Source: Oscillospiraceae bacterium (lineage in GTDB: Bacteria > Bacillota > Clostridia > Oscillospirales > Acutalibacteraceae). From it: a stretch of 64,000 bases of DNA. The translations under genes and the position numbers were made by a program. Under the pieces are notes generated by a model that was given only the letters and a program-made list of their open reading frames with translations, did no database searches and had not been told where the DNA came from. Location: positions 62,001 through 126,000 of the forward strand of contig SVOH01000002.1 in the NCBI GenBank assembly GCA_015066515.1. The letters run 5' to 3'. Position 1 is the first letter of the stretch. Every line of letters begins with the position of its first letter. Shown one piece after another: positions 1-9,231 of this stretch.

Positions 1-716
1 CTTTGGGTTGATTTTACCGATTTTCCCTCCGCCTCAAACGTCAGATTCTGAACACTGGCCGACTTGTATCCTTTTTCTTTATATTCAGCCATAACCTCGT
101 TGTAGCTTTTTGCTTTTACCGAAGAACTAAGTGTTACTTTTTTTATTAGACAACGTTCACGCGATACTTGAATTGTTAAAGTATGCGAGCCCTTTGAAAA
201 ATAATACTCCAAATCGCCAGAAGAAGCGTCAAGCGCACGTAACTTCTTTGTACGCCACATTTGTGCTTCAACTTGATTAGGACGAATTTGATTTCCATAT
301 ATATCATATTGCTCGGTGTTATCGTTCACCCAACTGCGTTCCAATGGTAAATTTGACGATTCAGAAAAAGGAAGTTGCCCGTCGACAAGCACATCAATAC
401 TTATTGAATCATATGTATCGGGAAGAGCAAAATACTCAACCTCTATCCAATAATTTCCTTCTAAAGCAATATCTACATTCCATGTTGCACTATCGCCCTC
501 TTCAAGAGAAAGGACCTTACCCTTGTCAGCGTCATCCTTTAAAGTTGCATCTGTAGCCGCTTCTGCACCCAATTCATATTTTTCCGAAAACTGAGATTGT
601 GAGTTTACCTTATAGTCAGAATATTTTATATTTGATGAAACTCCAAAGACTAAACAAGGTGTTATTATAACAAGAGCAAGCACAATAGAAATTATCGATA
701 ATAAGCTCTTTTTCAT
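1..716 (-). CDS. secreted protein, probably ABC-transporter extracellular substrate-binding protein with N-terminal carbohydrate-binding-like domain (truncated at window edge, 3' end missing)
   Basis: Own translation of minus strand from ATG at 716: MKKSLLSIISIVLALVIITPCLVFGVSSNIKYSDYKVNSQSQFSEKYELGAEAATDATLKDDADKGKVLSLEEGDSATWNVDIALEGNYWIEVEYFALPDTYDS...; signal peptide, open to window edge; absent from ORF track because it has no stop in the window. Confidence 0.7.
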   Translation of the reverse strand, partial: MKKSLLSIISIVLALVIITPCLVFGVSSNIKYSDYKVNSQSQFSEKYELGAEAATDATLKDDADKGKVLSLEEGDSATWNVDIALEGNYWIEVEYFALPDTYDSISIDVLVDGQLPFSESSNLPLERSWVNDNTEQYDIYGNQIRPNQVEAQMWRTKKLRALDASSGDLEYYFSKGSHTLTIQVSRERCLIKKVTLSSSVKAKSYNEVMAEYKEKGYKSASVQNLTFEAEGKSVKSTQ

Positions 717-818
717 AAACCAACATTCCTTTCTCAATTATTTTAAAATATAATCGAAGCATATTTAACCGCAATGGCAACAGCAACAACAATGGCTGTT
801 ATACACAATTATCTACTC

Positions 819-2198
819 CTACTTAACTGCTTCTATAAGTATTACCGCCATATCACCGGCATCAACCTTAACACTTACCGATTTTTTGTCGGTTTTAATA
901 TCGTAACCGTGCAATATTTCGGTTATTGTATACTCTGAATCATTAAGACCCATATCTGTATATGGTATCTGGGCAGTTATTTGGGCCTCGACATCTAAAG
1001 TGTTCGGTAATACAAGTACTCCGTGATTATCAAAATATCTTGCATATGCCTGAAGCTTGCAGTTTGATTCAACCTTGCATATATTCGATTCACGATGATT
1101 TTCAGGAAAATATTCAAAGATATCCGGATACAGACGACGAACTCGCATCATATTTGTCATAGCTTCAAGATATGCTTTATTTTTCGGATCATCGATTAAA
1201 TCCCAACGAATAACATTGTTAAACAATACACGGCCTGTTTCAAGCGGATTGTTCCACTCTTCACCAAGAAACCATAACGGAATATATGGCCCAAAAATTG
1301 CCTGATAACCCGCGCGTATTTTATCGCCTTCGAGGCAAGGACGTGGATTATCGTGACAAGCAAGACACAAGCAATAAAATCTTGCCATACCGCCAAGTCC
1401 GCGATCTTGTGTATAAATTGTTCCGTGACCGTTACCGTTTTTAACAGCGTCAACAATATTAAGACGTTCGGTAAACATTGTATGCATATTCCAACGTTCA
1501 GGATCCTCATTGGTTATTTGTTCGTCAAAATCATATGCTTCATCACGTTCGCTGGTACACTCGGCAATAAACATAAGTTTTCTACCCATATCAAGCAGTC
1601 TTTTACGAATGCCCGCAATATACTGATGACCGGTTACAAACGGCTCAAGGTCAACACGGTAACCATCTATTCCGGTTTTAAGTGCAACCTCAACCATCTG
1701 ATCAGCAAACCAAGTTTTAAGGCCTTCGCTATGCCAATTCCACTTATAGCCGCCCCAAACCTCTAACTTTCCACTGTACCAATCAGGATGTTCTTCAACA
1801 AGTGGACTTTCTTTTACTGTACCCCAAACGATAGCATCTAAAATAATGCGTATATCGCGCTTATGAGCTTCGTCAACAAACCATTTAACAACCTTCCAGC
1901 TTTCCTCGTACGTGTCTTTACCTGTAAGCGCAGGATTAACGGTATGTATACCCATATTTCCGTAACCGTTACCGGATGTTCCTTTATCATAAATAGGTGT
2001 AAGCCACAGTGCGTTAACACCCATTTTTGCATAATGGTCTAAAACGCGAATTGCCGCCTCAAAGGTACCCTCATCGGTTGCGCTTTCTATTCTCAGTTCA
2101 GCAAGAACCATACTCTTTACCCAATCAGGATGCCATGATTCCATTTCAACTTGATCATCAGGTACATATTTAGGCATTATTGGTCTTGTGATTTCCAT
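819..2198 (-). CDS. alpha-amylase family (GH13) glycosidase, no signal peptide
   Basis: ORF 459 aa; GH13-like motifs GVNALWLTPIYDKG, DAIVWGT, GIDGYRVDLEPF, FIAEC. Confidence 0.85.
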   Translation of the reverse strand: MEITRPIMPKYVPDDQVEMESWHPDWVKSMVLAELRIESATDEGTFEAAIRVLDHYAKMGVNALWLTPIYDKGTSGNGYGNMGIHTVNPALTGKDTYEESWKVVKWFVDEAHKRDIRIILDAIVWGTVKESPLVEEHPDWYSGKLEVWGGYKWNWHSEGLKTWFADQMVEVALKTGIDGYRVDLEPFVTGHQYIAGIRKRLLDMGRKLMFIAECTSERDEAYDFDEQITNEDPERWNMHTMFTERLNIVDAVKNGNGHGTIYTQDRGLGGMARFYCLCLACHDNPRPCLEGDKIRAGYQAIFGPYIPLWFLGEEWNNPLETGRVLFNNVIRWDLIDDPKNKAYLEAMTNMMRVRRLYPDIFEYFPENHRESNICKVESNCKLQAYARYFDNHGVLVLPNTLDVEAQITAQIPYTDMGLNDSEYTITEILHGYDIKTDKKSVSVKVDAGDMAVILIEAVK

Positions 2199-2228
2199 TT
2201 TTAAAACCTCACTTTTTAATAATATTTA

Positions 2229-5225
2229 TTATTCCGCTTGTATAATTTCAACTGTAATTTCTTCTATTCCAAAAGGAATAACGCCATAATTATCGTCCCA
2301 TATATTTTTGCCGTAAAGTTCAGGAACCATAAATCCGGTAAGCGCATCCCAACGCCCCTCAAACGTAGCTGGACCTATCAGGTAGCTCTCTCCATTAACA
2401 TGATGATGTGGGCCAAATAGATTACGGTTACTACCAATTAAGGTGATTGTGATTTCCTCATTATCAGCAAACGGTATGTCTGTAACATCAAATTTCGCAG
2501 GGCATTTGCTTGAATAAAGCTTTTTACCACCACATTCAAATGCTACTAAAGTACCATGATAATTATCGACGCATATTATGGTTCTTCTGCCGTCAATTTT
2601 TTCAGGTGCCGGAATTTTATAGCAAGCATTTCCGCGATAAAACCACATATTTTGCTTTGTAAGGTCACCTAAACATTTTTTTGTAGGCGGCACAAGTGTA
2701 AACCCTCCGCCAACGCTATAGCAATATCCTCTATCGGTTATATCACCATCTGTTACAACATCAAAGTCACCTAAAATATAAATGCTTTCAGGTTCTACCG
2801 GATAACAGAATCTGTTGCGTTCTGTTTCAAACATTTCAAGTAATCCATCAGAATTTTTCTTAGGCTTTACCGAATAATGCACTGTTACTGTATTTAAACC
2901 TTCATTGACGTGTTCTGAAATATCATAAAGTCCTATACAGTTATCTATCCACCAATCTAGGCGCCTATCGCTAACAGAAATGCCATTTACCTCTATTTTT
3001 TTACACTCGATATCTTCAACAGCAACATTAAGTGTTTTTGCCACTGATAAGCATTTGCAATAAAAACTGTATCGTACTGCAAAATCAAGCTCTCTACCGT
3101 CGGTTTTTTCGTATATCTTATCAAGCAAGCGAATAACCGGTTCACTCGGTGCAAATGTTTTTCCACCGTCAAGCGAAAGCTCGGCGTAGTCAATAGTAAG
3201 TGAATTTTTTTCACAAAGATATATATCTGTTGGTTCTACCGCACATTTAGAAACCATACGCTTCTGTGGCATAATATATTGCTCATTGGTCATATCAAGC
3301 TCTATGACAGTATTTGTGAATGCATCAATTGTAATGGGTACCAATATACCATCATCAAAATATTTAACCGCCAACTTCTGACGACTTCCGTCGTATAAAT
3401 TAACTTCGTATACCGTTGCTTTTTTATCAAAGCGCAAAAATATATTTTGAGATAAAAATGTATCATCGGTCCAAATATGTACACGGTATCCGTTTTCTAT
3501 ATGTCTTGTATGTAAACGCAGATTACTTACAGGTTTAAGATTATCTGTTCTAACGGCAGAGATTGTTCTTTTTATACCGTAATACTCAACGTATTTTTCA
3601 AAAGTATTTCTACGATTTACTATTATTGCAGGTGTCTCCCCGCACCAGTTGCGCGGCAAACGGTTTACCGCTATAAGACGACCGCCCGATTTCACAAAAT
3701 CGCAAAGCAACGTGCATAGTTTTTTATCTATTTCAATAGTTTCCGATAGAATAACAGTGTCGTACTTTACATTACCCAAACGCAAATTTCCGTTTTCAAC
3801 AACAGAATCACGGCAGAGCAAAAATTCATCACCATAATCGAAATCAAGCTGCATATCCAATAAATTTTCAGATAATTCTCTGAATTCTGAGGCAATACGC
3901 TTGATTTCGGTTTGATTATGTTGCTCGTCCTGATAACTGCTTTTTATACTACTTTGTGGTGGAATAACCAAGGTATGAAGCTCGCGCTCACCCTGCGTCA
4001 TAAGAGAATTAAGTCTTTGCATCCAGTTAGCAAACCCTTTAAATTCATTCCACCACGGTTCTTGATAAGAATAAAACGCCGGATAATCACGCTTGCGTCT
4101 TCCTTCGATAGAGTAGGCCGACAAATGATAACATGGCTTTGTAATACCCAAAACCGACTGTCCGCCCCATATCCACTCAAGGCGTTTAAAGGTAACTCCC
4201 CAGCCCGCGCAACCAAACGTTTCGCTAAGCACATTGCCGTCACAATATTGACGTGAAACACTTGATGCCTGCTTCATAAGCACCGGACTTGCCACACGCG
4301 AACCAAGATGATCAATAGCTGGGAGCTGCATAGCGCTGTAGTTGCGCATTAGATCGCCACAGGAAGCAGTTTGTTGACACAAACCATCCTCTGCCGCAAA
4401 GTGACCTGTAAGCTTAACACCATGCTTACTGCACCATTCCGACAACTGCCAAACAAAGTTTTTATAATACAAATCAGATACTATATTCCAAAAACTTAGT
4501 TTAAATTGTTCGGCTTCTGAAGTATCAAAGGCCAAAAGCCACAGTTTATCTAACAATTCACAGTTTTCCTTGCACCTATATGCATCACACAAACTAATGC
4601 TCCACGGATATCCGGAATTATTCATTTGAGGTTCATCAGTGAAAAAACCTTTTATAACGGTTCCAAAATACTCGCCCATTTTTGCGTAATATTTTTCGTG
4701 GGTGCTTTTTATGAACTCGACCGTCACGTTTGGATTCATCAAATCCACATAATGACTATCAGCTTCATACCAAAAAACTATCGAATCAGGAGAAGTACTA
4801 TCCGTTATAGCAAGTTCAGAACGTTCATACTCTCCTTCACCTTTTTTATTGTAAACCGCAACAATCTGATGAGAAGATAAATCTGACAGACTTAAATCTT
4901 TAAAAACGGAATACTGCAAGCATTTGTGCCAATAATCCTCACCAAGTGCCGTAACAGCGCCACCGCCAAATCCGCTTGGCCAACCTTCCTCGTCATAAAT
5001 CCAAACTTCTAATCCAAGTTCGCTTGCCCGTGCTGCAGCGTATTTGAACAGTTCAAACCATTCCTCGCCCATATACTGTATTTTCAGACCGCCTCGGGCG
5101 TGAATAACAACACCGCCTATGCGTCCATCAGCAAAATCTTTAAGTTGTTTATCTATGCCTTCGCGAGTAATTTCACTGTTCCAACTCCAAAAACAAACCG
5201 ACACATTTTTGTTGCATATTTCCAT
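2229..5225 (-). CDS. GH106-like glycoside hydrolase (alpha-L-rhamnosidase-type architecture), no signal peptide
   Basis: ORF 998 aa; N-terminus CFWSWNSEITREGIDKQLKDFADGRIGGVVIHARGGL...EVWIYDEEGWPSGFGGG typical of GH106-like proteins. Confidence 0.75.
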   Translation of the reverse strand: MEICNKNVSVCFWSWNSEITREGIDKQLKDFADGRIGGVVIHARGGLKIQYMGEEWFELFKYAAARASELGLEVWIYDEEGWPSGFGGGAVTALGEDYWHKCLQYSVFKDLSLSDLSSHQIVAVYNKKGEGEYERSELAITDSTSPDSIVFWYEADSHYVDLMNPNVTVEFIKSTHEKYYAKMGEYFGTVIKGFFTDEPQMNNSGYPWSISLCDAYRCKENCELLDKLWLLAFDTSEAEQFKLSFWNIVSDLYYKNFVWQLSEWCSKHGVKLTGHFAAEDGLCQQTASCGDLMRNYSAMQLPAIDHLGSRVASPVLMKQASSVSRQYCDGNVLSETFGCAGWGVTFKRLEWIWGGQSVLGITKPCYHLSAYSIEGRRKRDYPAFYSYQEPWWNEFKGFANWMQRLNSLMTQGERELHTLVIPPQSSIKSSYQDEQHNQTEIKRIASEFRELSENLLDMQLDFDYGDEFLLCRDSVVENGNLRLGNVKYDTVILSETIEIDKKLCTLLCDFVKSGGRLIAVNRLPRNWCGETPAIIVNRRNTFEKYVEYYGIKRTISAVRTDNLKPVSNLRLHTRHIENGYRVHIWTDDTFLSQNIFLRFDKKATVYEVNLYDGSRQKLAVKYFDDGILVPITIDAFTNTVIELDMTNEQYIMPQKRMVSKCAVEPTDIYLCEKNSLTIDYAELSLDGGKTFAPSEPVIRLLDKIYEKTDGRELDFAVRYSFYCKCLSVAKTLNVAVEDIECKKIEVNGISVSDRRLDWWIDNCIGLYDISEHVNEGLNTVTVHYSVKPKKNSDGLLEMFETERNRFCYPVEPESIYILGDFDVVTDGDITDRGYCYSVGGGFTLVPPTKKCLGDLTKQNMWFYRGNACYKIPAPEKIDGRRTIICVDNYHGTLVAFECGGKKLYSSKCPAKFDVTDIPFADNEEITITLIGSNRNLFGPHHHVNGESYLIGPATFEGRWDALTGFMVPELYGKNIWDDNYGVIPFGIEEITVEIIQAE

Positions 5226-5310
5226 CTTTTCACCCCTTTTTTAATGACAAAATTGCATATATATATATTTACATTATTTTACTTTTATATATTAGCATAA
5301 AACACTAATT

Positions 5311-5329
5311 AAGTCAATCGGTTTAATAA
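5311..5329. promoter_or_regulatory. candidate LacI-type operator A (AAGTCAATCGGTTTAATAA) upstream of the GH106-like gene
   Basis: CG-centred imperfect palindrome, nearly identical to AATCAATCGATTTAATAAA at 9065. Confidence 0.55.
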
Positions 5330-5420
5330 AGATTTTTTATTGCTTAATCACCTCGTTGTTAAAAAATAAATCGTTATATTTATGCAATATTAACAAATTT
5401 TAGATGCTTTTATTTTATTG

Positions 5421-5438
5421 AATTCAATCGATTGAATT
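5421..5438. promoter_or_regulatory. candidate LacI-type operator B, perfect 18-bp palindrome AATTCAATCGATTGAATT
   Basis: perfect inverted repeat directly upstream of the lacI-family gene promoter. Confidence 0.7.
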
Positions 5439-5451
5439 ATTACTCTTGCAC

Positions 5452-5480
5452 TTGCAATCATATGTAAAAAATGGTAAAAT
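5452..5480 (+). promoter_or_regulatory. candidate sigma-A promoter for LacI-family gene
   Basis: TTGCAA (5452-5457), 17-bp spacer, TAAAAT (5475-5480). Confidence 0.45.
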
Positions 5481-5524
5481 TATAATATGATTATACTTGT
5501 AAATTAAATTTAAGGAAGCTGATT

Positions 5525-6538
5525 ATGTCCGTTACAATTTATGACATTGCCAAAGAAGCCGGTGTATCGCCATCTACCGTGTCGCTTACTATGAACAACA
5601 GCGAAAAAATAAAGGAAGATACCAAACAATATGTCCGCGAGGTAGCCAAACGCTTGGGATACACACCGAACTACGCAGCACGAAGTCTTATCAACAATAG
5701 ATCGTTTACCATAGGAGTTGTAGTTCCAAATCTGACAAATCCTGTTTTTACTACAACGCTAAGCGAAATTGTTCACACAGCAAACGATTACGGCTATAAC
5801 ATTATGTTAGGGTCATCGGAACAGTCGATCGACAAAGAACGTAACTACATTCAAATGTTATCCGAACAACGTGTAGATGGTATTGTTCTTTTTCCCTCAT
5901 TTCTTGAAGAACTTTTTCCCGAGTTTATAAAGGGAAAGGACGATGCTACTATTCCATTAGTTTTATGTGGCAGTTCAACTAAATCAAGCGAAAAAATCAC
6001 CTTTGTAAAATGCGATAACCATATGGGCGGATATTTAGCCACCGAGCATCTTATAAAGTGTGGCAAAAAACGTATTGCTTGTTTGTGTGCTGTTAAAGAA
6101 AAATCTCAAGCACAAAGTCGTATATCCGGCTATCGCGATGCTCATGAGTTTTTTGGACTTGCATACGACGAAAACCTTATTTGTTTTTGCCAAAACGAGC
6201 CTGACGACATATTTAATTCTACAATATCTCTTATCGAAAATCATAATGTTGATGCTTTTTTCTGTCTCTTCGACGATATGTGTCTCCCCGTTATAAAGGC
6301 TGTGCAATCGTTGGGCAAATCCATACCCGATGATATAGCTATTGTTGGATACGACAACATTGACAGTTCGTCACACCTGCCAATTCCACTTACCTCGATT
6401 GATACCCATTCAAGATCCATTGGTAGCATGGCAATTAAGCAGCTTATTAACAAAATAGAGAATCCGACATCTGAGGTCCGAAAGATTATTTTAAAACCCG
6501 AACTTGTAGTACGCGAAAGCACCGTAAAAAATGCATAA
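5525..6538 (+). CDS. LacI family transcriptional regulator
   Basis: MSVTIYDIAKEAGVSPSTVSLTMNNSEKIKEDTKQYVREVAKRLGYTPNYAARSL HTH plus periplasmic-binding-like domain. Confidence 0.95.
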   Translation: MSVTIYDIAKEAGVSPSTVSLTMNNSEKIKEDTKQYVREVAKRLGYTPNYAARSLINNRSFTIGVVVPNLTNPVFTTTLSEIVHTANDYGYNIMLGSSEQSIDKERNYIQMLSEQRVDGIVLFPSFLEELFPEFIKGKDDATIPLVLCGSSTKSSEKITFVKCDNHMGGYLATEHLIKCGKKRIACLCAVKEKSQAQSRISGYRDAHEFFGLAYDENLICFCQNEPDDIFNSTISLIENHNVDAFFCLFDDMCLPVIKAVQSLGKSIPDDIAIVGYDNIDSSSHLPIPLTSIDTHSRSIGSMAIKQLINKIENPTSEVRKIILKPELVVRESTVKNA

Positions 6539-6549
6539 ATTAAATAAGC

Positions 6550-6584
6550 AAAGGCTGTTGCGAAAATCGCAACAGCCTTTTTTA
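6550..6584. terminator. bidirectional rho-independent terminator
   Basis: AAAGGCTGTTGCGAAAATCGCAACAGCCTTTTTT perfect hairpin with T tract between convergent genes. Confidence 0.9.
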
Positions 6585-6622
6585 TTGTACATATAGTAAA
6601 CCAAATTGATTCTTAGAATATA

Positions 6623-8977
6623 TTAACCAAGCTGTACATCCCAACCATTGATATATCTCATAATCAAAGCATAATCCTTATTGCCGATTTTGCCGTTTGA
6701 ATCAACATCAGCTACATCGAGATCAATTTCAACATTCCAGTTGTTCATATACTGCATAAGCAATGCAAGGTCTTTATTGTCAACAGATCTATCCCCGTTA
6801 ACATCGCCTGCCAACTTGCCTTTTACGCCAACAGTTGCAGTAATGGTTTCTGCGGGAATATCGTTAAACTTAGCGTTGAAAATATTACCTGTGTTATCCG
6901 GAACAATAGAAATATCATAATTACCTTCAGCGGCATCGTCTTTAACTCTAAATGTCACTATAGCAAATGTTCCGTTTGTGAATATGTTTTTGCTAAACGG
7001 ATTAACCCAGTTTACAGCAAATGGATTTGCTGTAATATCGCCAAAGTTATAGCAGTTAATATTCTCGCCTAAGCTTTCTATTGTTTTGTCGAAATTGCCT
7101 TCTTTAACACCTACTAATTCAAATACATTTGAATCATAAGCAACATCCAACTTAGCTGAGATTATACCGGGGTTACTGTCAACCGAGATAACAACGTCAA
7201 ACTCGTCACCTACGTAAGCCTCTGTATTTTGGGTTGAGAACACAATTGGAGTAATCTGTTCTTTGCCAAACTCAGTATACACAGCAAAGTCAGAAATAAC
7301 GGTGTCCAAAACTGTGCCCTGAGCGTTAAAGCCTGCTTTACCGTCCTTGAGTCCGCTTACAGGGATTACTGTTTTTGACTGATAGCCGTCAAGCATATCT
7401 ATAAATACAACAGGTGTACCGTCTACAAACACTTCAATAGTGGTTGGTGTCGTTATAACCTCTACATCAAAATTCGCTCCGGCAACAACACCGTAATTAG
7501 ATGCCGTTGCTACCGCAATGAGTGCCTTATCTGTTGTATACTCATAGCCAATTCTGATTTGGTCTAACAGAACATTAAACACAATGAATAAGCCCTCGGA
7601 ACCATCAGTTGCTGCACTGCTATCGCGTACTGCAAATGTAGGTAATAAATAGCCTTCGGTAGTGGTTGTATTTACATTAAAGTTATATTTGTATGATGCG
7701 TCAGCATAAATGTGTCCCGGAATCGAATCCCAGAAATAATCGGTAAGTGTAATACTGGGGAAACCGTCTACCATATTGGTCTCTGACCATCTTGGAGTAT
7801 CCATTGCTTCAACGTTTTTATCTCTGTAAATAGCTATATCGGTAATTTGGGTATCCAATACATTACCCTGTGTGATAAAGCCAGCCTTTGCATCGGCAAA
7901 CTCTTTTGTAGGTACCTGTGTCATAGATTGATAAGTACCGCTGACCATATCGGTAAAAGTCATCAAATTACCGTTCATATACACTTCAATAGCATTTGGT
8001 GTTGTAATAATATCTACCTTATAGGTGCCGGCAGGCTTAAATCCTGCATTCATCGCTACCGCTATAAGTGAAGAATTTGTTGTATTTTCATAACCAATTC
8101 TAATCTGATCATCTGCATTATTAAAGACTACATATAAACCGTCTGTACCATCGGAATTTGCGCTTACATCACGCACAGCGACTGTTGGAAATCTATAGCC
8201 TTCTGTGTTCGAAGCTATAATATCAAAGCTGTATTTGTACGATTCGCTACCTTTAATTGTTGGAGTCATCCATTTCCAGAAATAGTCAAGAGTTAGATTT
8301 GGCTGTCCTGCTACGATGTTGTTATCAGACCATTCAATTTCAGGCTCAACAGGCTCTTCAGCGCCTGATTCACAGTAAAGCGCGATGTCGCTGATGGTGA
8401 TATCCGGATGTGAGCCCTGACCGATAAAGCCAATCTTACCGTCTGCAATACGCTTGCTTACGGGGATTTGTGTAGCAGTGCCACCAGAGGTAAGGTACAT
8501 AGTTTGAAGCTGACCAGCAACATAAAGCTCGACATAATCCGGCATAATTACGATAGAAATTGGGTATCCCACGCCGGCAGCGATAACACCAACACCCTCA
8601 ACGGCGGTTTGAGAAGCATTACTAATATCGTTTTCTGCAAAACGAAGCTGACCTGTACCGTCACCTGCATCATTCCAAGCGCCAAATGAAATAAGGTCGC
8701 TTTCGGATTGACGAAGCATGTTGGACATATAGTTCCAATTACCTGCAACGTTGGTGTTGAAGGTTATGGTATAGTCAAGTCGATAACCAGTATCCCCATC
8801 AAGTGTTACGTCAAGGTACGCAGGATTGTAGCCGTTAAGTACAATGTCTCCCTGACCTTCTACAAGATTTGTTGTTGACCATTCGATGCCATCAGCCGCA
8901 AATACGCCCATAGGTATCTGCAAGCATATAAGCACAACTGCTATAATTACTGCCAATAATTTTTTGAAGTTTTTCAT
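6623..8977 (-). CDS. secreted multidomain protein: signal peptide, three related ~200 aa lectin/LamG-like repeats, cohesin-like domain, C-terminal type I dockerin
   Basis: start set at 8977 (MKNFKKLLAVIIAVVLICLQIPMGVFAADG, RBS GGAG); cohesin-like ...QNTEAYVGDEFDVVISVDSNPGIISAKLDVAYDSNVFELV...; dockerin GDVNGDRSVDNKDLALLMQYMNNW...ADVDSNGKIGNKDYALIMRYINGW. Confidence 0.85.
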   Translation of the reverse strand: MKNFKKLLAVIIAVVLICLQIPMGVFAADGIEWSTTNLVEGQGDIVLNGYNPAYLDVTLDGDTGYRLDYTITFNTNVAGNWNYMSNMLRQSESDLISFGAWNDAGDGTGQLRFAENDISNASQTAVEGVGVIAAGVGYPISIVIMPDYVELYVAGQLQTMYLTSGGTATQIPVSKRIADGKIGFIGQGSHPDITISDIALYCESGAEEPVEPEIEWSDNNIVAGQPNLTLDYFWKWMTPTIKGSESYKYSFDIIASNTEGYRFPTVAVRDVSANSDGTDGLYVVFNNADDQIRIGYENTTNSSLIAVAMNAGFKPAGTYKVDIITTPNAIEVYMNGNLMTFTDMVSGTYQSMTQVPTKEFADAKAGFITQGNVLDTQITDIAIYRDKNVEAMDTPRWSETNMVDGFPSITLTDYFWDSIPGHIYADASYKYNFNVNTTTTEGYLLPTFAVRDSSAATDGSEGLFIVFNVLLDQIRIGYEYTTDKALIAVATASNYGVVAGANFDVEVITTPTTIEVFVDGTPVVFIDMLDGYQSKTVIPVSGLKDGKAGFNAQGTVLDTVISDFAVYTEFGKEQITPIVFSTQNTEAYVGDEFDVVISVDSNPGIISAKLDVAYDSNVFELVGVKEGNFDKTIESLGENINCYNFGDITANPFAVNWVNPFSKNIFTNGTFAIVTFRVKDDAAEGNYDISIVPDNTGNIFNAKFNDIPAETITATVGVKGKLAGDVNGDRSVDNKDLALLMQYMNNWNVEIDLDVADVDSNGKIGNKDYALIMRYINGWDVQLG

Positions 8978-9063
8978 AATTTTTTCTCCTTTTTTAAATT
9001 TATGCCATTGACATTGTTTAATTTGTCTTAACATCTCCCTTTCAAATTAAATTTTCCGTACAC

Positions 9064-9084
9064 AATCAATCGATTTAATAAATA
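9064..9084. promoter_or_regulatory. candidate LacI-type operator C (AATCAATCGATTTAATAAA)
   Basis: CG-centred palindrome upstream of the cohesin-dockerin gene, near match to operator A. Confidence 0.55.
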
Positions 9085-9180
9085 TTTTTTTATATTTTAA
9101 TACAATTTAAACAATATTTCAATAAGAATTTTTATTTTTTTATAAAAAATGCATTATTTTTTTGCATAAATACTCAAATA

Positions 9181-9200
9181 AAATTAATTCGATTGAATTT
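9181..9200. promoter_or_regulatory. candidate LacI-type operator D (AAATTAATTCGATTGAATTT)
   Basis: CG-centred palindrome, related to operator B. Confidence 0.5.
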
Positions 9201-9231
9201 TTACTTAAAAAATTTTTACCAAAAACTATAC

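Noticed and set aside
1353-1766. 137-aa plus-strand ORF
   Set aside because: Antisense to the well-supported GH13 gene; no family resemblance, no RBS; typical shadow ORF.
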